Shown one piece after another: positions 9,692-19,406 of a DNA stretch of 64,000 nt. The stretch is from Clostridia bacterium. Its GTDB lineage: Bacteria > Bacillota > Clostridia > Oscillospirales > CAG-272. The stretch spans positions 61,427 to 125,426 of the forward strand of contig JAFTKM010000009.1 of NCBI GenBank assembly GCA_017453245.1, in the 5' to 3' direction. Made by a program: the position numbers and the translations under genes. Within the stretch, counting starts at the first letter, position 1. The number at the start of each line of letters is the position of its first letter. The notes below the pieces were generated by a model, which was given only the letters and a program-made list of their open reading frames with translations, ran no database searches and was not told the DNA's origin.

Positions 9692-12600
9692 ATGGTTTAC
9701 AGAATATACGTAGAAAAGAAAACAGAGCTTGCTCACGAGGCGCACGCGCTTTTCGGAGAGCTTCGTCAGCTCGTAGGTATAAAGGGCCTCGAGGACGTTC
9801 GCGTTCTTAACCGCTATGACGTTGAAAACATTGATGAGGAGCTTTTCAGAAAGACCGTCGGCACCGTTTTCTCCGAGCCCCAGCTCGATATTGTTACCGA
9901 TGAGCTTGACGCACGCGGCGGCCGTGTCTTTGCGGTCGAGTATCTGCCCGGTCAGTATGACCAGAGAGCGGATTCCGCGGCACAGTGCATACAGATAATT
10001 TCCTGCGGTGAGCGTCCCACAATACGCACCGCAAAGGTATACGTCCTTTCCGGAAACATAACCGACGAGGACGTAAATGAGATAAAGAAATACGTTATCA
10101 ACGCGGTTGAAAGCCGCGAGGCATCACTTGAGAAGCCCGAGACTCTGGCTATCGAGTATGCGATCCCCGAAACCGTAGCGACCGTTGAGGGCTTCATCGG
10201 TCTTGACGACGATGGAATGAGCGCGCTTCTTGATAAGCTCGGTCTCGCTATGGATATAGACGATCTCAAATTCCTTCAGAAGTATTTCAAGGATGAGGAA
10301 AAGAGAGATCCCACCATCACAGAAATCAGAGTTGTCGATACCTACTGGTCTGACCATTGCCGTCACACCACCTTCTCGACACATATCGACAACGTAAAAA
10401 TAGAGGATAAGGCGGTAGCCGATGCCTACGAGAGATACCTTAAGTCAAGAGTAGAGGTCTATGGAGAACAAAAGGCGGCGGCTCGCCCCCAGACTCTTAT
10501 GGACATCGCGACTATTGCCGTCAAGGTGCTCAAGAAGAGAGGCGAGCTCCCCGAGCTTGACGAGAGCGAGGAGATCAACGCCTGCTCCATTCACGTTAGT
10601 GCAGACATCAACGGCAAGGAAGAAGACTTCCTCCTTATGTTCAAGAACGAGACGCACAATCACCCCACCGAGATCGAGCCCTTCGGCGGCGCGGCGACCT
10701 GTATCGGCGGATGTATCCGTGACCCGCTCTCCGGACGCGCATACGTTCACCAGGCAATGCGTGTTACCGGCGCGGCAGACCCAAGACGTCCCCTTAAGGA
10801 GACTCTCGCGGGCAAGCTTCCCCAGAGAAAGATCTGCCAGACCGCGGCGGCGGGATATTCCTCCTACGGTAACCAGATAGGTCTTGCGACCGGCCACGTT
10901 GCCGAGATCTACCACGACGGCTACGTTGCAAAGCGTCTTGAATGCGGCGCGGTAGTAGCGGCGGCACCTGCCTACAACGTCCGCAGAGAGCGTCCCGAGG
11001 CGGGGGACGTGGTAATTCTTCTCGGCGGAAGGACCGGTCGTGACGGTATCGGCGGCGCTACCGGCTCATCAAAAACACATAATATGAAATCCCTCACCAC
11101 GATGGCTTCCGAGGTGCAGAAAGGAAACGCTCCCGAGGAAAGAAAGATACAGCGTCTTTTCCGCAACCCCGAGGTAACACGCCTTATCAAGCGCTGTAAC
11201 GACTTCGGCGCGGGCGGTGTTTCGGTCGCTATCGGCGAGCTTGCCGACGGTCTTTCCATAAACCTTGATGCAGTTCGTAAGAAGTATGACGGTCTTGACG
11301 GCACAGAGCTTGCAATCTCCGAGTCTCAGGAGAGAATGGCGGTTGTCGTAGAGGCTAAGGACAAAGATAAATTTATCGCCTTCGCAGAGGACGAAAACCT
11401 CGAGGCATACGAGGTTGCCACTGTCACCGAAGAAGCGAGAATGGTAATGAATTGGAAGGGACAAACTATTGCTGACCTTTCAAGAGAATTCCTCAACACC
11501 AACGGCGCGAGCAAGCACACCGAGATCGCGGTATCAAAGAAGGATCTCGCGGTATTCTCAAAGGCTCTTTATAAGGACCTCGAGGAAATGGCGTCCGATC
11601 TTAAGACCGCAAGCCGCAAGGGCTTGGTAGAAAGATTTGACGGCTCTATCGGAGCAGGCTCGGTGCTTATGCCCTTCGGCGGTAAGACACAGAGAACTCC
11701 TGCGCAGGCAATGGCGGCTCTTATCCCTACCCTCCCCGGCCAGACCACAAGCACCGCGAGTGTTATGGCGTGGGGCTTTGATCCCGACGTTATGAGCGTC
11801 GACACCTATTCGGGTGCTCACGCAGCAGTATATAATTCTATCGCAAAGATCGTAGCGGCAGGCGCAGACTACAAGGATGCCTACCTCACCCTTCAGGAGT
11901 TCTTCGAGAAGCTGAAGAATGATCCCTCCCGTTGGGGCAAGCCCTTCGCGGCGCTCCTCGGAGCTATGGATGCTCAGCTTGAGCTCTCGACCGCCGCAAT
12001 AGGCGGTAAGGACTCTATGTCGGGTACCTTCCTTGACAAGGACGTGCCTCCCACACTCATCTCCTTCGCCATCGCCCCCATCAAGGCGGACAAGGTGATC
12101 TCCCCCGAATTTAAGGCTCCCTGCCACCCCGTGTATCTGTTTGCGCCCAAAACCTACGGCGCAGAGAGCACCAAGGCGGCTTGGGAAAGCTTCCATAAAT
12201 ATTGTGAGAGCGGCAACGTAAAGGCGGCGTGGGCTGTTGAAAACGGCCTTGCTGAAGCTGTAATGAAGATGTCCTTCGGTAACGGGATAGGCTTCAAGGC
12301 TATCACCGGCGCGGTTAAGGACGGCTGGTATAACACGATGATGTTCGACTTTATCGTAGCCGAGTTCGACTGTGAGATCGACTGCGAGTACGCGTTGAAG
12401 ATAGGCCAGACCACCGAGGAAAAGGTTATCGCGCTTGATAACGAATCTGCTACAATCGACGAGCTCGCCGCACTTAACGACGCTACCCTCGAGGGCGTGT
12501 ATCCCACCGTAGCAAAGGCAAAGGAGGGCGACCTTCCCACCTTCGCATACAATACCGATAAGGTCGTCACACCCAAGGTCAAGGTCGCAAGACCTAAGGT

Positions 12601-13390
12601 GCTTATCCCCGTATTCCCCGGCACCAACTGTGAGTATGATTCCGCACGCGCGTTTGAGCGTGCAGGCGCCGAGGCAGAGATAGTGGTAATCAGAAACCTC
12701 ACCTCCGAGGACGTCGCAAGAAGCGTTGACGTCGTAGCAAAGAAGATTGCCGAGTCGAATATTATCTTCATTCCCGGCGGCTTCTCCGGCGGCGACGAGC
12801 CCGACGGCTCTGCAAAGTTTATCACCGCCTTCTTCAGAAATCCGAAGATAAAGGCAGAGGTAGAAAAGCTCCTTGACGAGCGCGACGGACTTATGCTCGG
12901 TATCTGCAACGGCTTCCAGGCTCTTATCAAGCTCGGACTTGTTCCCTACGGAAAGATCATCGACACCGATGCATCCTGCCCCACCCTTGCGCATAATATA
13001 ATCGGACGTCACCAGTCGAAGCTGGTAAGAACAAGAGTATGCACCAATAAGTCCCCCTGGCTCACAGGCACAGACCTTGGCGAGATCTACACGGTTCCGA
13101 TCTCTCACGGCGAGGGCAGATTCCTTTGCGATGAGGCTCTGGCTCTTAAGCTCGCGGAGAACGGGCAGATCGCGACTCAGTACGTTGATCTTTCTGGCAA
13201 CCCCTCGATGGATACAGCCTTCAACCCCAACGGCTCGGTATTCGCGATAGAGGGCATCACCTCTCCCGACGGACGAGTGCTCGGCAAGATGGGACACAGC
13301 GAGAGAATCGGCAAGGATCTCTACAAGAACGTCATCGGAGAGTACGAGATGAAGCTCTTCGAATCCGCAGTTAAGTACTTCAATAAATAA
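9692..13390 (+). CDS. purL: Phosphoribosylformylglycinamidine synthase PurL (single chain with glutaminase domain)
   Basis: This large enzyme converts FGAR to FGAM using glutamine and ATP. The 1232 residues include the PurS-like N-terminal region, two synthetase halves (HTTFSTH and NETHNHPTEIEPFGGAATC near residue 320; IGGKDSMSGT near 770) and a C-terminal class I amidotransferase. That last domain has FPGTNCEYDS, then GICNGFQALIKLG with the catalytic Cys near residue 1071, and a late His in ISHGEGRF. It therefore retains its own glutaminase, unlike PurF and GuaA here, and no separate purQ or purS is needed. An imperfect hairpin (about 13406-13430) follows the stop. Confidence 0.96.
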   Translation: MVYRIYVEKKTELAHEAHALFGELRQLVGIKGLEDVRVLNRYDVENIDEELFRKTVGTVFSEPQLDIVTDELDARGGRVFAVEYLPGQYDQRADSAAQCIQIISCGERPTIRTAKVYVLSGNITDEDVNEIKKYVINAVESREASLEKPETLAIEYAIPETVATVEGFIGLDDDGMSALLDKLGLAMDIDDLKFLQKYFKDEEKRDPTITEIRVVDTYWSDHCRHTTFSTHIDNVKIEDKAVADAYERYLKSRVEVYGEQKAAARPQTLMDIATIAVKVLKKRGELPELDESEEINACSIHVSADINGKEEDFLLMFKNETHNHPTEIEPFGGAATCIGGCIRDPLSGRAYVHQAMRVTGAADPRRPLKETLAGKLPQRKICQTAAAGYSSYGNQIGLATGHVAEIYHDGYVAKRLECGAVVAAAPAYNVRRERPEAGDVVILLGGRTGRDGIGGATGSSKTHNMKSLTTMASEVQKGNAPEERKIQRLFRNPEVTRLIKRCNDFGAGGVSVAIGELADGLSINLDAVRKKYDGLDGTELAISESQERMAVVVEAKDKDKFIAFAEDENLEAYEVATVTEEARMVMNWKGQTIADLSREFLNTNGASKHTEIAVSKKDLAVFSKALYKDLEEMASDLKTASRKGLVERFDGSIGAGSVLMPFGGKTQRTPAQAMAALIPTLPGQTTSTASVMAWGFDPDVMSVDTYSGAHAAVYNSIAKIVAAGADYKDAYLTLQEFFEKLKNDPSRWGKPFAALLGAMDAQLELSTAAIGGKDSMSGTFLDKDVPPTLISFAIAPIKADKVISPEFKAPCHPVYLFAPKTYGAESTKAAWESFHKYCESGNVKAAWAVENGLAEAVMKMSFGNGIGFKAITGAVKDGWYNTMMFDFIVAEFDCEIDCEYALKIGQTTEEKVIALDNESATIDELAALNDATLEGVYPTVAKAKEGDLPTFAYNTDKVVTPKVKVARPKVLIPVFPGTNCEYDSARAFERAGAEAEIVVIRNLTSEDVARSVDVVAKKIAESNIIFIPGGFSGGDEPDGSAKFITAFFRNPKIKAEVEKLLDERDGLMLGICNGFQALIKLGLVPYGKIIDTDASCPTLAHNIIGRHQSKLVRTRVCTNKSPWLTGTDLGEIYTVPISHGEGRFLCDEALALKLAENGQIATQYVDLSGNPSMDTAFNPNGSVFAIEGITSPDGRVLGKMGHSERIGKDLYKNVIGEYEMKLFESAVKYFNK

Positions 13391-13405
13391 AAATAAAGCT
13401 GATAA

Positions 13406-13430
13406 GGGGCGTAAAACCTTACACGCCCCC
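13406..13430. other. Intercistronic hairpin between purL and fhs
   Basis: The segment GGGGCGTAAAACCTTACACGCCCC folds back on itself with a GC-rich stem. No T-run follows it, so it is not a classical terminator. It may attenuate or stabilise the message between purL and fhs. Function unproven. Confidence 0.45.
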
Positions 13431-13447
13431 TCTCTAAAGGAGAAATT

Positions 13448-15121
13448 ATGGCGTATTTATCCGACATAGAAATCGCACAGCAGTGTGAAATGAAGCATAT
13501 AACCGAGATAGCGAAAAAACTCGATATTTCGGATGACTACATCGAGCAGTACGGTAAGTACAAGGCTAAGATAGATTACAGTCTTTTGAAGGACTCGGAC
13601 AGAAAGAACGGCAAGCTTATTCTCGTTACCGCGATCACCCCCACGGCGGCGGGTGAAGGCAAGACCACCACTACGATAGGCCTTGCAGACGGTCTTACGA
13701 GAATCGGCAAAAGATGTGCGGTAGCTCTCCGCGAGCCCTCGCTCGGTCCGGTATTCGGCACCAAGGGGGGCGCGGCAGGCGGCGGCTACGCTCAGGTAGT
13801 CCCTATGGAGGACATCAACCTCCACTTTACCGGTGACTTCCACGCTATCGGCGCGGCAAACAATCTTCTTGCCGCTATGCTTGACAACCATATCCATCAG
13901 GGCAACGCGCTCGGCATCGACATCACTAAGGTGACCTGGAAGAGATGCGTTGATATGAACGACCGTCAGCTCCGCTTCATCAAGATAGGTCTTGGCGGTG
14001 AGAAGAACGGCACACCCCGTGACGACGGCTACGATATCACAGTAGCATCCGAGATCATGGCGGTATTCTGCCTTGCAAGCTCGATCACCGACCTTAAGGA
14101 AAGGCTCTCGAGAATCGTTGTGGCATACACCCACGATGACAAGCCCGTAACCGCAGGTCAGCTCGGCGCGGTAGGTGCGATGACCGCCCTCCTCAAGGAC
14201 GCTCTCAAGCCTAACCTCGTACAGACTCTTGAAGGCACACCCGCATTCGTACACGGCGGTCCCTTCGCAAATATAGCTCACGGCTGTAACTCCGTTATAG
14301 CAACGAGAATGGCAATGAAGCTCGCGGATTACGCGGTGACCGAGGCAGGCTTCGGCGCAGACCTCGGCGCTGAGAAATTCCTCGACATCAAGTGCCGTAT
14401 GGCAGGTCTCAAGCCCGACGCGGTCGTAGTTGTCGCTACCGTAAGAGCTCTTAAGCTCCACGGCGGTGTACCCAAGACCGAGCTCGGCACGGAGAATCTC
14501 GAGGCTCTCGAGATAGGTCTTCCCAACCTCCTCCGTCACGTATCCAACGTCAAGAACGTATATAAGCTCCCCTGCGTGGTCGCTGTTAACCGCTTCCCCA
14601 CCGACACCGATGCGGAGATCGATCTCGTTATCGAGAAGTGCCGCGAGCTCGGTGTTAACGTCCGTCTCTCTACCGTATGGGCAGATGGCGGTAAGGGTGG
14701 CGTAGAGCTCGCTGAGGAGGTCGTAAAGCTCTGCGAGGAGAAGAACGACTTCACCTTCAGCTACGAGCTCGGCACCACTATCGAAGAAAAGATAGACGCT
14801 ATCGTTAAGAAGATCTACGGCGGAGACGGTGTAGTATTTACCGATGAGGCGCAGGCTGAGATCGACAGACTCACGTCCCTTGGCTACGGAGACCTTCCCG
14901 TATGTATGGCAAAGACTCAGTACAGCTTCTCCGACGACGCCACAAAGCTCGGCGCACCCTCCGGCTTCACAGTAACGGTAAGAAAGATAAAGGTATCGGC
15001 AGGCGCCGGCTTTATCGTAGCGCTCACCGGCAACATTATGACAATGCCGGGACTCCCTAAAGTTCCTGCGGCCGAGAGGATCGACGTTGACGAAAACGGA
15101 AAAATCTCCGGTTTATTCTAA
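13448..15121 (+). CDS. fhs: Formate-tetrahydrofolate ligase
   Basis: Fhs makes 10-formyl-THF from formate, THF and ATP. The 557-residue length is standard. The P-loop region reads [20 protein letters not shown] near residue 65, followed by [20 protein letters not shown] and [19 protein letters not shown], both hallmarks of the family. The C-terminus carries [20 protein letters not shown]. Its product feeds PurN and the AICAR transformylase of the same run, which explains its position. TAAAGGAGAAATT precedes the start. Confidence 0.97.
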   Translation: MAYLSDIEIAQQCEMKHITEIAKKLDISDDYIEQYGKYKAKIDYSLLKDSDRKNGKLILVTAITPTAAGEGKTTTTIGLADGLTRIGKRCAVALREPSLGPVFGTKGGAAGGGYAQVVPMEDINLHFTGDFHAIGAANNLLAAMLDNHIHQGNALGIDITKVTWKRCVDMNDRQLRFIKIGLGGEKNGTPRDDGYDITVASEIMAVFCLASSITDLKERLSRIVVAYTHDDKPVTAGQLGAVGAMTALLKDALKPNLVQTLEGTPAFVHGGPFANIAHGCNSVIATRMAMKLADYAVTEAGFGADLGAEKFLDIKCRMAGLKPDAVVVVATVRALKLHGGVPKTELGTENLEALEIGLPNLLRHVSNVKNVYKLPCVVAVNRFPTDTDAEIDLVIEKCRELGVNVRLSTVWADGGKGGVELAEEVVKLCEEKNDFTFSYELGTTIEEKIDAIVKKIYGGDGVVFTDEAQAEIDRLTSLGYGDLPVCMAKTQYSFSDDATKLGAPSGFTVTVRKIKVSAGAGFIVALTGNIMTMPGLPKVPAAERIDVDENGKISGLF

Positions 15122-15158
15122 TTTAAGTTTACAAATCTACTGATTTTGAGGTAAAAAT

Positions 15159-16160
15159 ATGAATTCCAATATCAGACCTGAAAATATGACTCGTATCACA
15201 ACCAAGGAGCTCGCCGAGGCCTTTATCGACGAACAGGTAAGACTCGTACGTGAGCAGGTAGGCGACAAGAAGGTGCTCCTTGCCCTCTCGGGCGGAGTTG
15301 ACAGCTCTGTTGTTGCCGCCCTCCTTATCAAGGCTATCGGCAAGCAGCTTGTTTCCGTACACGTTAACCACGGCCTTATGCGTAAGGGCGAGAGCGAGCA
15401 GGTAATCGAAATATTCGAGAAGGGCCTTAACGCCAATCTCGTTTACGTTGACGCAAGCGAGCGCTTCTTAAATCTCCTGGCGGGCGTAAGCGAGCCCGAA
15501 AAGAAGAGAAAGATCATCGGCGCTGAGTTTATCAACGTTTTCGCTGAGGAGGCGTCCAAGCTCGAGGGCATTGAATTCCTCGCTCAGGGTACTATCTATC
15601 CCGACATTCTCGAGAGCATCAAGCAGGCAGAGGGCAAGAAGGCGGTTAAGTCGCACCACAACGTAGGCGGCCTTCCCGAGGACCTTCAGTTTGAGCTTGT
15701 TGAGCCCTTAAAGCTTCTATTCAAGGACGAGGTAAGAGTCGTTGGCGAGGCTCTCGGCCTTCCCCACGGTATGGTCTACCGTCAGCCCTTCCCCGGCCCC
15801 GGTCTCGGCGTAAGATGCCTCGGCGCAATCACCCGTGACAGACTCGAGGCGCTCAGAGAGGCAGACGCTATCCTCCGCGACGAGTTTGACAAGTGCGGAC
15901 TTGCCGAGAAGGTATGGCAGTACTTCATCGCTATTCCCGACATCAAGAGCGTTGGCGTTAAGGACGAAAGCCGCTACGAGGGTTGGCCCGCAATTATCCG
16001 CGCCGTCAATACCACCGACGCTATGAGCGCAACCATCGAGGAGATTCCCTACGCAGTGCTTCATAAGATCACCGCAAGAATCACCGCAGAGGTTGATGGA
16101 ATCAATAGAGTTCTTTACGACTTAACTCCCAAGCCTACGGGAACGATCGAATGGGAATAA
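15159..16160 (+). CDS. guaA: GMP synthase ATP-pyrophosphatase subunit (GuaA without glutaminase domain)
   Basis: The protein amidates XMP to GMP after adenylylation. It begins about 20 residues before the PP-loop LALSGGVDSSVVAALL and continues through the dimerisation domain RQPFPGPGLGVRCLGAITRD to the usual C-terminal end PTGTIEWE. The class I glutaminase domain (about 190 residues) found at the N-terminus of ordinary bacterial GuaA is absent, so this resembles the archaeal two-subunit arrangement. No matching glutaminase subunit is in the window. It may be encoded elsewhere, or ammonia may be used directly. Confidence 0.92.
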   Translation: MNSNIRPENMTRITTKELAEAFIDEQVRLVREQVGDKKVLLALSGGVDSSVVAALLIKAIGKQLVSVHVNHGLMRKGESEQVIEIFEKGLNANLVYVDASERFLNLLAGVSEPEKKRKIIGAEFINVFAEEASKLEGIEFLAQGTIYPDILESIKQAEGKKAVKSHHNVGGLPEDLQFELVEPLKLLFKDEVRVVGEALGLPHGMVYRQPFPGPGLGVRCLGAITRDRLEALREADAILRDEFDKCGLAEKVWQYFIAIPDIKSVGVKDESRYEGWPAIIRAVNTTDAMSATIEEIPYAVLHKITARITAEVDGINRVLYDLTPKPTGTIEWE

Positions 16161-16275
16161 AGCACTTGCTCGCAAGTGCAATTAAATCCACGTGAACGTG
16201 GAATAAATCTGCTCCGCAGATGAAGTCCTCGCTAAAGCTCGGATGAAGTCGCTGCGGCGGTAAAGGTGGATTTAA
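16161..16275. repeat. Cluster of short palindromes separated by AT-rich spacers
   Basis: Directly after guaA lie GCACTTGCTCGCAAGTGC (16162-16179), CCACGTGAACGTGG (16188-16201) and ATCTGCTCCGCAGAT (16207-16221). Weaker inverted repeats built on CTCGCTAAAGCTCGG and a gaagtc-like spacer follow. The pattern of a constant short spacer alternating with changing mini-hairpins recurs near 35.3, 47.5-47.8, 49.3, 56.1 and 63.1-63.4 kb. The first hairpin could also end the purine transcript. Confidence 0.6.
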
Positions 16276-16310
16276 TTCAACATTGAAAAGCAAATAAGGA
16301 GCTTGCCAAA

Positions 16311-16856
16311 ATGGGGTTATTTGATATTTTCAATAAAAAGAAAATCAAAAAAGAAAACGAAAGATTGGCCACGGAATTGTCAGATGCTACAATGAAGTTT
16401 AAATTTGAATCTTTGCAAGATTTCGATTTAATCGGCGGAAGCTCGTATTTTATGGACTTTGGAGAAATGAACTCGCAGGAAGATGCCGCAATTGCAGAAG
16501 GAAAGCTTCTTTCCGCCTTCGGACAGCCGGAATACTCGAGTGAAAATTTTGAAAACTCCTTCAATTACATCATTCGTGCCACCCTAGATGATGAACAAAG
16601 CGTGATATTGACCGTCTACAGTGTAGGTGTTGTTCATATAGGCGCCGACCTGCAGGATGATTTTGCTAAAGAGGCTGCCTCTGCTCTCATAGAATACGTA
16701 AACACTTTTACTCCCGCGGATTACAGCCGCACTGTTTATTACTTGGATTATAATTTACAAATTGACATTCAGGTAAAAAGAGGCAAAGCAACAATCGTAC
16801 AGTCTCAAATATCTGAAGAAAAAGCAAATGAATTGTTTGATAAGCTATTTATGTAA
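16311..16856 (+). CDS. Hypothetical protein, 181 residues
   Basis: I do not recognise this protein. It begins MGLFDIFNKKKIKKENERL, a Lys-rich start common in small cytosolic proteins, and has no signal peptide or membrane segment. The body is acidic with alternating strand-like stretches (SVILTVYSVGVVHIGADL). AAGGAG lies 11 bases before the ATG, supporting the start. Base composition is more AT-rich than the neighbouring pur genes, suggesting a different origin. In-frame coding-like sequence continues for 34 codons past its TAA stop (16857-16961). Confidence 0.7.
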   Translation: MGLFDIFNKKKIKKENERLATELSDATMKFKFESLQDFDLIGGSSYFMDFGEMNSQEDAAIAEGKLLSAFGQPEYSSENFENSFNYIIRATLDDEQSVILTVYSVGVVHIGADLQDDFAKEAASALIEYVNTFTPADYSRTVYYLDYNLQIDIQVKRGKATIVQSQISEEKANELFDKLFM

Positions 16857-16961
16857 TTTCTAACAGCTCTCATTCAATGGTGTGAAATCCCCGATGATAC
16901 CTTATATTACTATGAAATAGACGGATATTATTTCTGTGTAATGAATATATCGGATTGTTAA
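16857..16961 (+). pseudogene. Gene remnant in frame with the preceding hypothetical gene
   Basis: After the TAA at 16854-16856 the same frame stays open for 34 codons. It reads like genuine protein (LIQWCEIPDDTLYYYEIDGY near the middle, then FCVMNISDC) and ends at TAA 16959-16961. It has no start codon or ribosome site. It could be the tail of a decayed second gene, or an extension of the upstream protein after a stop mutation. The case rests only on amino-acid composition. Confidence 0.35.
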
Positions 16962-16974
16962 ACTTACAAAAATC

Positions 16975-19329
16975 ATGCAAATAAAAGATAAAAACCCTTT
17001 AAAAACTTTACACGCCTATGGGGATGTCGACTCCTTAAAGGATTTGATAGCCTCGTTTGACGACTCCGTCTTTGGCGAGCCGATAGGCGACATTTTCACC
17101 TCACCCTTCCCTCACCCGCCCGTATATCCAACAAAGGGTATGCACCCGAGAGTTATAGTAAATGCGGGTGACCTTGAGAGAATCAAGCTGAACCTTACAA
17201 AGCCGCAGAACAAGTCCGCATACGAGTCATACCTCTCCTACACCGAGTGCCTGATGACCGGCGAATACGCAGGCAGCACCTTTGAGCTACTCACAAGGAT
17301 TGAGGCAAAGGCCTTCCGCTATCTTCTCACGGGCGAAGAGCTCTACGGCTACCAGGCCATATACAACATAAGAAACGCTATCCTCACCGCAGAGCACATC
17401 GAGATCGATCCCTACCGCGCTTACGGACTGACGATGTATATCGCGGCGTGCGTGTACGACTGGTGCTATGACCTGCTTTCCGACACGGACAAGGATCAGA
17501 TAGTGAGAGGCTGTATCAACCTTCTTGCCAAGCGCATGGAGGTCGGTTGTCCTCCCGCCAAGGTCGGCGCAATCGCGCACCACACGGTGGAGTGCCAGAT
17601 TCTCAGAAGCTATCTCTCCTTTGCGATAGCGACCTATGACGAATATCCCGAGATATACGAATACGTGGCAGGCCGTCTTTATAACGACATCGTACCCGCG
17701 CAGAACTTTATGCTTGCTACGGGCAAGCACTGGGAGGGCGCATACTACGCCCCTTTCAGATACTGTAACCTGCTCGATGCGCAGAGCCTTATGCTCGCAA
17801 TGAGCGAGGGTAAGTGCGAGATGTTTGACTCAGAGAGTCTGCACGAGGTTGCAAACGCGTTTATGGACTTTACCCTTCCCAGCCTCACGTATGACAGAAT
17901 ACACGTCTTTGAGCTCGGTGACGTTGCGGCAACGACCTTTGAGGATTACTTCTCCTCATCCTTCTTCGCGTCCTGTATGTTCGGTGACGCGGCGCTGAAG
18001 GGCTTCTCCTTCGAGTGCTATAACGACAAAACCGACTTTGACAGTCTGATGAACAACACCTGGATATCGGCTGTCAGATACCTTATACACAACGATCCGG
18101 GACTTGAGCCCTGCGACCCCTTCGCGGGCAGAGATCTTGTCAGAATGGCAAAGTATCCATGTACCACCGCCTTTGCGAGAAGCGCGTGGGGTGACAAGGA
18201 TGCCGTCGCCGTCTATATGACGATGCCCGAGTTCTATTCCGCGAGCCATTCCCACGCCGAAGCAGGCTCATTCCAGATATACTATAAGGGTATGTTAGCC
18301 TCGGATTCGGGCTATTATACTTCACACGGTACCGGACATCACTCGGCATACACAAGACAAACCATATCCTCAAACTCCATCCTCGTCTACAATCCCGCCC
18401 TCAAAGAAAAGGGCACCTGGAACAAGGGCGAGGTAAACGAGCACCCCTACTCGGGCGGTCAATCCCTGGTGCAGGACATCACAAGAATCGTCTGCCCCTA
18501 CACTCTCGAGTCGGCAAAGACGTGCGCCGCTATGGACCAGCTCAAGGTTATAGGCAAGGCGTATGAGGTAAAGGATGAACGCCTCGGATACGTCTACCTT
18601 GCGGGTGATATGACAAAGGCATACGACGAGGAAAGCGTCGACGAGGTAACACGTCACATGATATCGGTTATGACCGAGGACGAGAATATCCCCATGGTAT
18701 TTGCTACCTTTGACCGCATCACCGCAAAGGACAAGAGCTTCAAAAAGACGGTGCTTTTGCACAGTAAGACCGCACCCGTGTTAACTGATGACGGATTTAT
18801 CGTCATTACCAATACTAAAGAAACAAACAGCGGCAGGCTCGTTGCAAAGACATATCATACCGATATGACCGCGACCGTCCTTGGTGACGGCAACGGCGCG
18901 GAGTATACGATTGGCGGCAAATGTCACAAGCCCCCGAACTATGATCCCTCAGACCCCGACTACCGTATCGACCTCTGCCCCGCTGCCGAAGCGGAAACCG
19001 ACCGTATCCTCACCCTTATGTACGTGACCGACGCGGAGAATTACTCCCCTCTCATTAAGGCAAATGAGATACACTCGGAAAAGCTCCTCGGCGCATCTAT
19101 TCTCGGAAAAGCGCTCCTCTTCCCTAAGGAGTCAGAGACGCTCACGGGCAGCCTCTCCTTCACCACCGAGGGAGAAGGCAATCTTCACTACTACGTCATG
19201 GGCGTAAGCAATGGAGAGTGGGCTGTTGAGGCAAACGGAATAACGGTAACTAAGGCTCTCGCCAAGGAAAACGAAGGCATACTCACCTTCACCGCGCCCG
19301 CCGGTAACATAATCTTAAAAATGGTGTAA
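16975..19329 (+). CDS. Heparinase II/III-like polysaccharide lyase family protein
   Basis: The 784-residue protein resembles heparinase II/III-type lyases, which cleave uronate-containing polysaccharides by elimination. An HPRV motif (GMHPRVIVNAGDLERIK, near residue 55) opens an alpha-helical toroid region (about 55-380). The C-terminal beta region has HSHAEAGSFQIYYKGMLASD (near 425-445), the family's most typical stretch with a likely catalytic His. No signal peptide is seen, so a cytoplasmic location and oligosaccharide substrates are likely. No strong ribosome site precedes the ATG at 16975, so the start is uncertain. It interrupts the guaA-guaB order and may be a later insertion. Confidence 0.75.
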   Translation: MQIKDKNPLKTLHAYGDVDSLKDLIASFDDSVFGEPIGDIFTSPFPHPPVYPTKGMHPRVIVNAGDLERIKLNLTKPQNKSAYESYLSYTECLMTGEYAGSTFELLTRIEAKAFRYLLTGEELYGYQAIYNIRNAILTAEHIEIDPYRAYGLTMYIAACVYDWCYDLLSDTDKDQIVRGCINLLAKRMEVGCPPAKVGAIAHHTVECQILRSYLSFAIATYDEYPEIYEYVAGRLYNDIVPAQNFMLATGKHWEGAYYAPFRYCNLLDAQSLMLAMSEGKCEMFDSESLHEVANAFMDFTLPSLTYDRIHVFELGDVAATTFEDYFSSSFFASCMFGDAALKGFSFECYNDKTDFDSLMNNTWISAVRYLIHNDPGLEPCDPFAGRDLVRMAKYPCTTAFARSAWGDKDAVAVYMTMPEFYSASHSHAEAGSFQIYYKGMLASDSGYYTSHGTGHHSAYTRQTISSNSILVYNPALKEKGTWNKGEVNEHPYSGGQSLVQDITRIVCPYTLESAKTCAAMDQLKVIGKAYEVKDERLGYVYLAGDMTKAYDEESVDEVTRHMISVMTEDENIPMVFATFDRITAKDKSFKKTVLLHSKTAPVLTDDGFIVITNTKETNSGRLVAKTYHTDMTATVLGDGNGAEYTIGGKCHKPPNYDPSDPDYRIDLCPAAEAETDRILTLMYVTDAENYSPLIKANEIHSEKLLGASILGKALLFPKESETLTGSLSFTTEGEGNLHYYVMGVSNGEWAVEANGITVTKALAKENEGILTFTAPAGNIILKMV

Positions 19330-19337
19330 AAACCGTA

Positions 19338-19366
19338 TTGACAAATTACTTCCTTTGAGTTATAAT
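19338..19366 (+). promoter_or_regulatory. Consensus sigma-70/SigA promoter for guaB
   Basis: TTGACA at 19338-19343 and TATAAT at 19361-19366 are separated by exactly 17 bases, a full match to the housekeeping consensus. The guaB ATG lies about 40 bases downstream, behind AAAGGAG. This shows guaB is transcribed independently of the purine run upstream. Confidence 0.88.
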
Positions 19367-19406
19367 AATCAAAATTATAAAAAATGTATCATAAAAGGAG
19401 AAAAGC

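Noticed and set aside
11558-13297. 579-codon open frame on the minus strand opposite purL
   Set aside because: It is an antisense shadow of a conserved gene with strong codon bias; it has no ribosome site and no recognisable domain.
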